Origin: Mactra quadrangularis
Lineage: Eukaryota > Mollusca > Bivalvia > Venerida > Mactridae
Assembly (NCBI GenBank): GCA_025267735.1
Contig: CM046303.1
Coordinates: forward strand, 31,100,380 to 31,164,379
Direction of reading: 5' to 3'
DNA: 64,000 nt
The notes below the pieces were generated by a model. It saw nothing but the letters and a program-made list of their open reading frames with translations. It had not been told where the DNA came from and searched no databases. Numbering within the stretch: position 1 is the stretch's first letter; the number at the start of each line of letters is the position of its first letter. Positions 1 to 11,093 of the stretch are shown piece after piece. Both the position numbers and the translations under genes were made by a program.

Positions 1-2760
1 ATGCAATATGTCATGTCATTTTATTCCATATTCTCTGGCACGTATCTGTTATCAATTAAGATAACATTCTTGCACTAGGACATGTCATTCTATCATCACC
101 CTCATGAAGGTTTCTGTCTTCAATTAAAATATCATTCACAAACACTTAGGCATGTTATTCGATCTTTACCCTCATGCAGGTTTTTTTATTTTCAATTAAA
201 ATATCATTGACAAACACTTATACATGTCATTCTATCATTACCCCAATGTAGGCATCTATCTTCAAATAAAATAACATAAACGCAATATGTCATGTCATTC
301 TTTTTTCTCCAGTACGTATCTGTTATCAATTAAGATAGCATTTTTACACTATGGCATGTCATTCTATCATTACCCTCATGTAGGTTTCTATCTTCAATTA
401 AAATATCATTCACAAACACTTCGGCATGTCATTCTATCATTATCCTCATGTAGGTTTCTATCTTCAATTAAAATATCATTCACAAACACTTCGGCATGTC
501 ATTCTAACATTACCCTCATGTAGGTTGCTATCTTCAATGAAAATATCATTCACAAACACTTATACATGTCATTCTATCATTACCCCCATGTAGGCATCTG
601 TCATCAATTAAAATAACAAAAATGCAATATGTCATGTCTTTGTATTCCATATTCTCCGGTACGTATCTGTTATCATTTAAGATAACATTCTTGAAGTATG
701 ACACGTCATTCTATCATTGCCCTCATGTAGGTTTCTATCTTCAATTAAAATATCATTCACATACACTTATACATGTCATTCTATCATTACCCCAATGTAG
801 GCATCTATCCTCAAAAAAAATAACATGAGCGCAATATGTCATGTCATTCTTTTTTTCTCCGGTACGTATCTGTTATCAATTAAGATAGCATTTTTAAACT
901 ATTGCATGTCATTCTATCTTTGCCCTCATGTAGGTTTCTATCTTCAATTAAAATATCATTCACTAACACTTAGGCATGTCGTTCTATCATTATCCTCATG
1001 CAGGTTTCTATATTCAATTAAAATATCATTTACAAACACTTAGGCATGTCATTCTATCATTACCCTCATGTAGGTTTCTATCTTCAATTAAAATATCATT
1101 CACAAACACTTAGGCATGTCATTCTTACATTACCCTCATTTAGGTTTCTATCTTCAATGAAAATATCATTCACAAACACTTATACATGTCATTCTATCAT
1201 AACCCCCATGTAGGCATCTGTCTTCAATTAAGATAACAAAAATGCAATATGTCATGTCATTTTATTCCATATTCACTGGCACGTATCTGTTATCAATTAA
1301 GATAACATTCTTGCACTAGGACATGTCATTCTATCACCACCCTCATGAAGGTTTCTGTCTTCAATTAAAATATCATTCTCGAACACTTAGGCATGTTATT
1401 CGATCTTTACCCTCATGCAGGTTTCTATTTTCAATTAAAATATTATTGACAAACACTTATACATGTCATTCTATCATTACCCCATTGTAGGCATCTATCT
1501 TCAAATAAAATAACATGAACGCAATATGTCATGTCATTCTTTTTTCTCCGGTACGTATCTGTTATCAATTAAGATAGCATTTTTACACTATGGCATGTCA
1601 TTCTATCATTACCCTCATGTAGGTTTCTATCTTCAATTAAAATATCATCCCCAAACACTTCGGCATGTCATTCTAACATTACCCTCATGTAGGTTTCTAT
1701 CTTCAATGAAAATATCATTCACAAACACTTATACATGTCATTCTATCATTACCCCCATGTAGGCATCTGTCATCAATTAAAATAACAAAAATGCAATATG
1801 TCATGTCTTTGTATTCCATATTTTCCGGTACGTATCTGTTATCATTTAAGATAACATTCTTGAAGTATGACACGTCATTCTATCATTGCCCTCATGTAGG
1901 TTTCTATCTTCAATTAAAATATCATTCACAAACACTTATACATGTCATTCTATCATTACCCCAATGTAGGCATCTATCCTCAAATAAAATAACATGAGCG
2001 CAATATGTCATGTCATTCTTTTTTTCTCCGGTACGTATCTGTTATCAATTAAGATAGCATTTTTAAACTATTGCATGTCGTTCTATCATTATCCTCATGC
2101 AGGTTTCTATATTCAATTAAAATATCATTCACAAACACTTAGGCATGTCATTCTATCATTACCCTCATGAAGGTTTCTATCTTCAATTAAATATCATTTA
2201 TAAACACTTGGGCATTTCATTCTATCATAACCCTTATGTAGGTTTCTATCTTCAATTAAAATATCATTCACAAACACTTATACATGTCATACTATCATTA
2301 CCCCATGTAGGCATCTGTCTTCAATTAAGATATCATGAACGCAATATGTCATGTCATTTTATTCCATATTCTCCGGTACGTATCTGTTATCAATTAAGAT
2401 AACATTCTCGCACTATGACATGTCATTCTATCATTGCCCTCATGTAGGTTTCTATTCCCAATTAAAATATCATTCACAAACACTTAGGCATGTCATTCTT
2501 TCTTTACCCTCATGTAGGTTTCTATCTTCAATTAAAATATCATTCACAAACAGTTAAGCATGTCATTCTTTTATTACCCTCATGTAGGTTTCTATCTTCA
2601 ATGGAAGATCATTTACAAACACTTAGTCATGTCATTCTACCATTATCCTCACGTAGGTTTGTATCTTTATTTAAAATATCATTCATAAACACTTACACAT
2701 GTCATTCTATCATAACTTTCATGTAGGAGTTAATCCTCAAATAAAATAACATGAACGCAA
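1..2760. repeat. 70 bp satellite array with ~1.24 kb higher-order period
   Basis: Monomers of about 70 bp recur head to tail; the motif GCATGTCATTCT falls at 354, 424 and 494. Most monomers also carry CCTCATGTAGG and TTCAATTAAAATATCATT. Variant monomers (with GTACGTATCTGTTATCAATT) recur in a fixed order: the one at position 1 returns at 1242, giving a ~1241 bp higher-order unit, and a shortened third unit starts near 2339. The short open frames here are translations of the repeat and differ only as monomers do. No gene is supported. The array is cut by the left edge of the window. Confidence 0.95.
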
Positions 2761-3955
2761 TATGTCATGTCATTTTTTTCCACATTCTCCGGTAAATATC
2801 TGTTATCAATTAAAATAACATGCACACAATATGACATGTCATTCTACCATGACTCTCATGTAAGTTTCTGCCTTTTATCAAAATAACGTACACACATTAA
2901 GACGTGCCATTTTCTTCTTATATTTAGGTAAGCACCTGTCTTAAATTAACAAAAGGTACACACATTATGACATGTCATTCAATTATAACTCTCATGCAGG
3001 TTTTTATCTTAATTTAGATAAAGTATTCATACACTTTGATATGTCATTCTATTATTACTTTCATGTAGGTTTCTATTTTTAATCCAGATAACATACATAC
3101 ACTATGGCATGCCATTCTATCATTACTCTGCTGTTATTCTATGTCTTAAATTTAGATAACATACACACAAGATGACATGAAATTCTTTGCTTACTTTCAG
3201 TTTTGTTTTAATATTCAATTAAAATAGCACACACGCAATATAGCATGTCATTTCCTTATTCTCTTACAAGTTTCTGTCGTTAATTAAGATAAATGGACAC
3301 GATATGACATGTCATTCTACCATTACTCTTTTGTATGTTATTTTCGTCAATTAAGAGATAATATACACATTATGACATGTCATTCTTTTTTGTATCTTTG
3401 CATTTGTCTTCAATTAAGATAACATACGCTCAATATGGCATGTCATTCTATCATTACTCGTGTGTAGAATAGAAAAGAAGTTAAAAACTTACAAACCTAT
3501 TTGGGTCTTATTTCCTGTAGGACTCTATCTTTTTATGTAAGTATCTGTCTTTAATTAATTTACTCACGCACAATATGGCATGTCATTATATCATTACTCT
3601 TATTTAGGATAGAAAAGAGGTTAAACAACTTACATACATTTTTGGGTCTAATTTTTCTGTAGGTTTCTGTCTTTTTATGTAAGTATCTGTCTTTAATTAA
3701 TTTACTCAAGCACAATATGACATGTCATTCTGTCGTTACCCTTATGAAGGTTTCTATTTTCAACTTTATCACAATTTGGCATGTTGTTCATTTTGTCCTC
3801 ATTGTAAGTTAAGATAACATACAAACAATATATCATGTCATTAGCTTCTCTCTCAGATAGGTATAGATCTGTCTTTAATACAGATAAAGACGAACACTAT
3901 TGCACGTCATTCAGTGCTTATTTTTATGAAGGTGTTCATTTGCAGTACATTTGCT
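2761..3955. repeat. Decayed edge of the 70 bp satellite
   Basis: The same monomer continues but with much lower identity. ACATGTCATTC or close variants recur every 60-75 bp at about 2835, 2974, 3040, 3319, 3379, 3439, 3579, 3721 and 3837, while the sequence between them is heavily changed. This is the usual picture at the border of a satellite array, where homogenisation is weaker. The signal is lost by about 3955. Confidence 0.85.
3439..3720. repeat. Two-copy 141 bp dimeric unit inside the decayed satellite
   Basis: Two adjacent units (3439-3578 and 3579-3720) share the satellite start plus a private insert containing ATAGAAAAGA, TTTGGGTCT and CTTTTTATGTAAGTATCTGT. The length is close to two 70 bp monomers. 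This is a local duplication within the decayed edge. Confidence 0.8.
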
Positions 3956-4610
3956 GGTATAAATATCTTTATGTATAGTCTGTATCTATTATGGGATTTT
4001 AACAGTACATGTAACATGGTCAAAATACAAATAGAGATAGCAGTTCAAAAGTGTTAAATCAAACAGTTGATATATGATAAGTATAATTATTTAGAAACCA
4101 TTGGAAAAACTCACAAACTTTTTATCTGAAATGAATACATCCGTGGAATGTGTGAATATGAATTAAATTAAATCTGTAGGAATTTTATGTTATACTATTT
4201 ACTTGAATCTATCTTTACTATGTTTTTTTGTGTTATATTTATATCATTTAACGTAAAATTCATAAGATTGAACACTCCAGTATATTTTGTTGCAATTTTC
4301 TTTACCAAAATTTATCATTTCTGTGACACAATACAAATTGTATGAACAGTCTGATAATAATGGCTAAAAAGTCCCTTTTTACAAACTGATTTAATCTATA
4401 CTCATGCCTACGCGTTCATAGATCTGATTACATTTACATTGTACATAGTACGTTAATCGCGTTTTGATTGTTAAAAAATATAAAACGCTTTTTAATACAC
4501 GTAAGAAGTACTAATGATGCTTGATAATAATATACTTAAAAGTGAATGACTTGGTAAAGAAGAGGGAAGTATGAAAGTGTTTTATTTCGACAATAATTAA
4601 CAATCCATAG
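3956..4610. other. A/T-rich intergenic stretch
   Basis: I see no open frame of useful length, no repeat with a second copy in the window, and no RNA gene here. Confidence 0.5.
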
Positions 4611-4886
4611 TTCTGAGAAATCTAGTGAAGGGCCCATTTATGGGAGGATAGCTAGATCGGAATCATAGAGGCAAAACAGATAATTCTGAGGAATCTAGTG
4701 AAGGGCCCATTTATGGGAGGATAGCTAGATCGGGATTATTTGTAAAGCATAATTCTGAGCAATCTAGTAAAGGACCCAGTTTACTGGGAGGATAGCTAGA
4801 TCGGAATTCATGCATAGTTTATTAACGCACAATTCTGAGTAATCTAGTGAAGGGCCCATTTTACGGGAGGATAGCTAGATCGGAAT
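4611..4886. repeat. Four interspersed hairpin repeats of ~53-56 bp
   Basis: Copies lie at 4611-4663, 4683-4737, 4752-4807 and 4832-4886. Each starts ATTCTGAG (first copy TTCTGAG), runs through AATCTAGT, and ends GGAGGATAGCTAGATCGG. The outer parts (AATCTAG and CTAGAT) can pair imperfectly. The inner part forms a short hairpin: CCCAT-TT-ATGGG in copies 1 and 2 and CCCAGT-TT-ACTGGG in copy 3, so both arms changed together. Copy 4 has one mismatch. The 16-24 bp spacers are unrelated to each other. Confidence 0.85.
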
Positions 4887-6362
4887 TACTTTTAAACAGA
4901 ATAAATGATGTACCAAAATATGCAAGGTACTACATACTGTAAATGATTTAATAGAAATAGTCTTCAAAGTACTAAGTCTGGCTAGGGTGCTGCTTACATG
5001 TATATGTTTTTAACAAATTTGAATAAAGTTAATCGAATTTTCTTTGTATTGAAAGTCTACAAGCATGCTATGTATAATGAACTATGTTGTTGTTTACATG
5101 GGTGTGGAAGGTTTTGAGTGTAGATTAAACTTATATACATGTATGACTTCACTTATGACTTGAAGTTTATAAATAACTAAATGTGTCAATTTGCATATGT
5201 TTATAAATTCCCGCAATTTTTAATAATTTGTATTGTATATAGACAATGGTAATTAGTATAGAGTGACAAGCTTCATGGCTTATGATTTGATAGCACGTGA
5301 CTCTATTTATTGGTATGATATTGTAATAACATTATACATGCAGGATTTTTGAAATATTGTGTTATTATAGTTGTTTTTTTTTTTGTAGCGATATTTTTTT
5401 TCCTTTTTAAAGACACAATTAACGTGTGCATACAATCACTGTAAATAATATTTGTATTGATTTTATTATCATATTTGTTTAATTGAGCATATTATTTACA
5501 GGTAATTACTGGGTTTGTAAACTAAACAGTATTATAAACATTGTATCAATTAATGGTATGAGTTATTCTTCAAAATCATTCTACGGACTTAAAAATATTG
5601 AATGCAGTTTAAATATATTTTGTAGTTCCATTCATCCGTACAACAGCGTTTTTTTTCTATAAAATTTAAGGATGCATTCAGGTGGAAATTGTTTGAGTTA
5701 TTCCAATGCTTTCTGACTGATGTTTAGCTGAAATTTTTGTTATTACTTTCTTATTTGGCTTATAATAAATGTTGCACTTGTATATTCGGATTGTTCAATT
5801 CGCTGATATTAAATCCAAAAACAAACTAACTATGAACAGACTATGAATGCAGTATTAATTTAAACTTAAAACCTGAAGAACGCTGATTATCTGAGTTTTA
5901 ATCTCAGTTACAGCAGATTGCATTCTTTCTTGCCCACAGCCATTGACATGTTGTTACAGTATTGGTACAATTCTTATCAGACACGCATCTATTTGCAATA
6001 GATCTACATAGTATATAAAATAACAAAAATGCTTCTTACAATCAGTTGCAGCATACAATAATTATATTTAACAAATAGCAGCATGACACGATTTATGATT
6101 ACAACGTTTTCAAACCCTTCGCTTTGCAAAATTTCACTTGCTCTTTTCATAATACAATTTTCTGTATGTACATGAATGATATCCTTGAAGTTAGCTATTA
6201 TCTGTTAAATGACTATTCAAATGTTTATTCTGTATTAGACAGCCGTTCATTCAGTGCCGTTTTTTTCTTTCACACATCTCCATGTCTGGTTTCTTCTATA
6301 AAGTTTTGTTTAACATTGTGAATCTTCAGTATCACTCTGTGCTGAAACGTGTTATGTTTCTA
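4887..6362. other. A/T-rich intergenic stretch without recognisable feature
   Basis: There are homopolymer T runs near 5372-5402 and 5651. Short open frames at 6124-6566 have no recognisable protein features, and the second runs into the transposon-like repeat at 6371. I see no gene. Confidence 0.5.
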
Positions 6363-6370
6363 CAGTTCAT

Positions 6371-6648
6371 AGGCGGATCTAGCGGGGGTCAGGGGTGTTC
6401 GGACCCCCCTAGAATTTTGAAAATATATCTGTCCAATAGTGTATTTCTTGACAGTAAGTCATATTTTAAGAAACATAAAGCAAATTTTCTCGTTGCTTTG
6501 CGTAGATTTACTGGTTTTTTAATTCGTATTGTAAATATGTTGCATTATTCTGTAGAATGTGTATAATGTTGTTATGGTGCGAAGTTTGGATCCACCCCCT
6601 TAGAAAAAGTTCGGACCCCCTCTAGAAAAAATCCTGGTTTCGCCCCTG
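6371..6648 (+). mobile_element. Non-autonomous DNA transposon with GGCGGATC ends (copy 1)
   Basis: The left end reads AGGCGGATCTAGCGGGGGT and is followed by GTTCGGACCCCCCTAGAATT. The right end carries CACCCCCTTAGAAAAAGTTCGGACCCCC and ends CGCCCCTG in inverted sense; a second copy in the opposite direction lies at 21179-21460. Flanking CAGTTCAT (6363-6370) and CAGTCCAA (6649-6656) match at 6 of 8 positions, a possible old 8 bp target duplication of hAT type. There is no transposase frame. Confidence 0.7.
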
Positions 6649-7657
6649 CAGTCCAAACACATCATAAGTCGAGTAGATTTTATATTTCCCTTTCTTGTTT
6701 TGGTTTTTATCTTACCTTGTTTGTTGTTAAGTCACACGCTAGTATATTATACTCGTAGACTGCTCGTGTATCTGAGACGTAAAGAGTGATTGTAAACATG
6801 CTCTATATCTATTTGTCAGGGCTCTCCCTCCGGTGACTTTTCGGTCCAAAGATGTTTTCATGTTGTACTCAGTACCCTATCTGTTGAGGTAGAAACTAAA
6901 CTTGAAACTGCAGTGGAGGTCTCTTTAAAACTTTCTTACCAACACCTAAAAGCATTTCGAATTACAAGAATTATTCAAACTTATCATTGAATTTGTTTAA
7001 GTTTCCATCATTTAAAAAAGTGGAAATACTTATTTAAGAGCACACTGTATTCATTTATATGCAAGTGTTATTAGTGATTCCTGATCCAAAATAGTTTCAG
7101 AGCTTAATTATGAACTTTAAAGCAGTTCCTACAAGACTTCATCTTAATCATACTGTGATCAAAACTATGGTTTTAAGTATTGACTAACTAATTCTACTTT
7201 CGGTTTCGGTATACTTTCACTTTGAAATGCAATAAATAACATATCTAAACATATTTTAGCAATATATGTGTTTTTGCATTCATTACCAAAAATCTTGTTC
7301 ATTAGAGGTGTTTGAAATTCACGAAACCCACAGACGAGTTTACTTAATATCTCCGAGAAAAATTGAAATTTAGGGATTGTTAATAGGGACTATTTAAGTT
7401 TTGATAAGTTGTAGTTTTGCTTGTGTAATGCCTTTCCAGAGTAAAAGTTTTGTGCAGTTTTATAAAACATTCAAAGCTAAGAATTTCCAACGTGGATTTA
7501 TGCCAAGAATGCAGTGATAACTAAAGGATAGATTCATGATTGGGGCAATCTCCGTAAACAGATAACCTCTGGAGCGCTGTCTAACATAATCTCTAAGATT
7601 TGATAGGAGAGTCACGTCGAAAATTCTAGAATTTCAGATTTAGTTTTTATTAGATTA
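6649..7657. other. Intergenic stretch without recognisable feature
   Basis: I find no repeat with a partner in the window and no convincing open frame. Confidence 0.45.
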
Positions 7658-7710
7658 GTTTGTTTGTTTGTTTGGGTTTTAAGGCGCACCAACACATAAA
7701 GGTCATATCG
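7658..7710 (-). mobile_element. SINE tail fragment
   Basis: Read on the minus strand, this gives ATGACC, then TGTTGGTGCG and a CAAACAAACAAA tail. This matches the ATGACCTAAATTGTGTTGAT...GGCGTTAA 3' end of the SINEs at 9375, 26563 and 52176. The tRNA-like head and body are absent, so this is a 5'-truncated copy. Confidence 0.6.
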
Positions 7711-8592
7711 CGCCGAATTCAATCAAAGATACTGTTAATTAAAACGATATTAATGATGTCAAGCTCTTTATCTTATGCTAAACATTTATTTCTTTCAAAA
7801 AGTTAAGTATCGCGTATGGTGGTACAGACTCAAAAAGTTCTTTAAGTGAGTTAACTTCAAATTAAATTAATTAGATTAGGATTGGGGATAAGATATTTGG
7901 GGTATGTTGATATGTTTTGTCTTAACTAGGTAAAACAAATATTTCTTGCAAGTCAGCAATCTTGGAATAATGGTGATCAGAGACTTTCTATAGCCCTGGT
8001 GTATAGGTGGGAATGGTAGCGGAAATGACCACCCTAAACGGACCGCACAACCCCCATGGTGTAAAATTCCCTGCCCGTGGCCCTCCCTGTCCCTTATGCA
8101 TGCTTGCCCGTGCTCCACGTCCTTTAATTATTTGTTTCCTTTTCAGCATTTATTTTCTTAACTTTTTTCATATATTTGTTTGGTATAATGTACATGTCAT
8201 CAAAAACATATTTCTTTCGGGTTTCTCTTTTCGTGTTTTGACTATTTCAGAGTCTGTGAAATATTTATGAACCGAGGAAATTCAATCAAGACAATTCAAG
8301 CTAACAAGGTAACTCTTAGTAAAAAGCAGACCCACTTTCACTAAAAATCTCAACTTAGTACTCAAACCCATCTTTTTATTATTTATTTCATTTTTAGCTA
8401 GTTTAATCAGTGTTACAACAAAATATAGTATCATTATTGTTATTTAAAAGACATATTATACAAAATAAAACGTTTTACTTGTTTGGATTTATAGGTTTAC
8501 TTCAATTATATTGATTTGAGTCTGTTTATGAACTGCTGAGTTTAGTCTGTAGTGAAATCTGAGTTAGTGACTTTCATTTTATAATAAAACAC

Positions 8593-8769
8593 AGGTGACG
8601 ATTTCACTAAATATACTTACGATGAAAATCAACGTAAGCCAAAAGCAAGAAACATACTTAATATGATCTTTTTCTGGTCAATCAATTCCAAATATTATTA
8701 AAGTTTGTAGAATATTGTGTAGATTTCGAGTACCAAAACTTTTCGTAAGATTTTTTGTGAAAAGGTGCA
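8593..8769. mobile_element. Degenerate copy of the GGTGCTTTTCACAAAAATTC MITE
   Basis: The right end, CGTAAGATTTTTTGTGAAAA then GGTGCA, and the interior words AGCAAGAAACAT and CAATTCCAAATATTAT match the elements at 20286-20932 and 31513-31746. The left end is only weakly kept (CAGGTG...CACT). This is an old relic. Confidence 0.5.
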
Positions 8770-9374
8770 ATGCTATTTTTATTTTGATACAATATAAAGA
8801 TCATGTAATGGCAGTCATTCCAACTGCATTGTCATGCTTTAATAGTTCGTACAAAAATACAAAGGAAACTGTTTATATAAACGATATAATAAACTAATCC
8901 ACGACAAAGGATGTGCAGGATGACAATTTCAATATGCTATGTATAATCTTAATACATTTCATGAGTGTCATGTTGGAGTAATGGTAAAGCGGTCTACCAT
9001 TGCAAGCACGATTGACCAAGGTGGTTAAGTTGGTTTTTGATACTTAGATACTTAGGCCTGACAACATCTTTTCGTACAAATGATCAGCAAATGAAGTTTT
9101 ATTGTAAAGAAACATTTCTGTATGGTTAATATTCCCATACGATATACATTTCAGGTTTTGACGGATGTCTGCGGATGAAGACAAAATAATTCAAGTTCAC
9201 ATTTGTTCCATTTTGAGCTGGGCTTATAAGTAAATGGAATCTGTACGTTTAGTTTTGGGTTCCAATGGTAAGTACGTTGAAATTTTTGATCAAATTAAAT
9301 GTTCACCCTGGCGACTTAGAACTACCATTGTTTGGTTCGACCTGCGGTTTGGTGTCACGGTTTGATTCGTATTG

Positions 9375-9667
9375 CAACCAGGTCGGTGGCATAGTTGGTA
9401 GCGCGCCGGGATTCGGAATCTCGTGTCCCGAAGCGAGTACGGGTTCGAATACCATCCGGGGAGGTTATATCCTTCAAAGAAATTTGACAACAGTGTCAAT
9501 TTTCCTCCATTTATTAGATATATGGAGAAGTGTCCCGGCCGTGTGAAGGGATATGTGAGTACTGACCACTGGTTGCAGACTAGTGTCCAGGAAAGCTAGG
9601 TTAGGTGTGCTGGACGTCGTAAAATGATCTAAATTGTGTTGATACGGCGTTAAACCCTATTAAAACA
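9375..9667 (+). mobile_element. tRNA-derived SINE, copy 1
   Basis: The head carries a polymerase III box A (GGCATAGTTGGTAGCGCGCC) and box B (GGGTTCGAATACC). The body contains TGTGAGTACTG, GTGTCCAGGAAAGCTAGG and a tail ending ACGGCGTTAAACCC. Four other copies or fragments lie at 26563, 31774, 50075 (minus) and 52176. Flanking TGATTCGTATTG (9363-9374) and TGATTTGTACTG (9668-9679) match 10 of 12, a decayed target duplication. Short open frames over the head are not genes. It would rely on a LINE for mobility; no LINE is present in the window. Confidence 0.9.
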
Positions 9668-10061
9668 TGATTTGTACTGTGGTTCATTAGAACAAAGGCT
9701 TAACATCTTCACTGGTTTACAAAGTTTAAGATTCATTTTGTCATCATCATGCTATTGATATATATTAGTTCTTCTTTAAAAATTCTATTTACGTCATTGG
9801 TAATAAACATGCATTGTTTGATTTACTCTACGCGATATGACATTTTTGTGTTGCTGTTCCAATCAATCATTCGATTTACACTGGCTGCCCGTAAACAATG
9901 AGTTGAATTTAAAATACAGGGTTAGGGTTATCGTATATGTATTGAAATATATGTATAACTGCTTTGTCGGAAACGCTCCTGAATATTAAATGGAACTCCT
10001 GTCCACTTAAATGTTCAAACGAACAATAAGAAACTCAGCATCGAAGTCAATAGGTTGGTAT

Positions 10062-10499
10062 TAGGGGTGTAACGGTTAACTGATATATCGGTTAATATTG
10101 CAATACGACTTCTGACGGTTTTTAACTGGTTCGTTTTTCTCTGAACCGGTTTTTCTAGTTATGTTCCATACTGATTGTTTTTATCAGAGTATGGAATTTA
10201 ACTGTTTGAATAGACAGTTTAAATGTGTTCGAAAACTTGAAATATTTTTCGTAAAGAAAGAGAATAATTATCTTAGAATTTCCATTAAAAACCTTTTTTC
10301 TAACTTATTCAAACATTAGCATAATACATGTAGATCATTTAAAAATACAAATATCTATGTACAATGTTTATCAAATGAAGACGATGCACGTGCATTAATT
10401 CATGCTATGCATGTATGCACAAAGAACAATATGTATCGCAATATATTGCAATACGGCTTTCATGCATTGCAATATTTTTACCATATTATTACACCCCTA
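10062..10499. mobile_element. hAT-like MITE, 438 bp
   Basis: Ends are TAGGGGTGTAACGG and ATTACACCCCTA, an 11 bp terminal inverted repeat. Flanking octamers GTTGGTAT (10054-10061) and GTTGCTAT (10500-10507) agree at 7 of 8 positions, as expected for an 8 bp hAT target duplication. The interior is A/T rich with TATCGGTTAATATTGCAATA near the left end and ATTGCAATACGGC near the right. There is no transposase. Confidence 0.85.
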
Positions 10500-10507
10500 G
10501 TTGCTAT

Positions 10508-11012
10508 GTAGTTCCGCATAATACTAGAAACACATGTAATGACAGAGGCTTTCAAACATGAGGTCTTCCCATTTAAAAAAAAAAAACTTATTTTATTAAA
10601 CGCATATAAGTTTTTAAAAAATGGGAATTGTACATTAAGAGCCATCAGTGGTTCGTAAGGGCCATTTGATTTAGGATCATTTAAAAGAATATAGTTCACT
10701 GTTCAACCGTGAAGTCGTTAAGTTTTAACGTACCAGTTCCCAGACACAATAAAATAGTAAAACCATTCTGCTTTGTAAGTTTAAAATTGGCTTGTGAGAC
10801 TTATAAAGTTCGGAATTAACATTTAAAGCCAACCACGGCAGGTGTTACCTTTCCATGAAAATTCGACCGTGATCTTGGTTCTCCAACGTACAAGGATAAA
10901 TATGGTCGCATGTCGCGGGCTTAGCGCAAAACGGTCGTAAATCAATTGAGTGAAGAAAAAGTGAGTTATGATCCTTCTGCCAATAGACATCCCCATAAAA
11001 AACACGCTTTTT
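10508..11012. other. Intergenic, with a possible SINE scrap
   Basis: Around 10838-10872 the word GGTGTTACCTTTCCATGAAAA resembles the post-box-B part of the SINE family, but too little remains to call it. Minus-strand short open frames here show no protein features. Confidence 0.3.
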
Positions 11013-11093
11013 AGTGGTTAACTAGTTACGTTTACTAGTTAATCACTTAATTAGCTAAAAAGGTTGATAAGCTACAGTAACTAGTTAACCACT
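11013..11093. repeat. 17 bp inverted repeat around ACTAGTTA motifs
   Basis: AGTGGTTAACTAGTTAC (11013-11029) and its exact reverse complement (11077-11093) flank a 47 bp loop. Further AACTAGTT words occur at 11118 and 11201. No second copy in the window defines an element. Confidence 0.6.

Noticed and set aside
287..2726. Open frames with SFYHYPHVGFYLQLKYHSQT repeats
   Set aside because: These are translations of the 70 bp satellite; 70 is not divisible by three, so frames change at each unit and end quickly.
4611..4886. CRISPR array
   Set aside because: The repeat-spacer layout is superficial: four copies, ~54 bp repeats, spacers of 16-24 bp, no cas genes, and a eukaryotic setting.
9383..9450. 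tRNA genes at the box A/box B pairs (also near 26572, 30425 and 52180)
   Set aside because: Acceptor and anticodon arms do not pair properly, and each pair heads a ~290 bp unit with target duplications, so these are SINEs.
10838..10872. Extra SINE copy
   Set aside because: Only ~30 bases resemble the SINE body, with no box A/B pair or tail.
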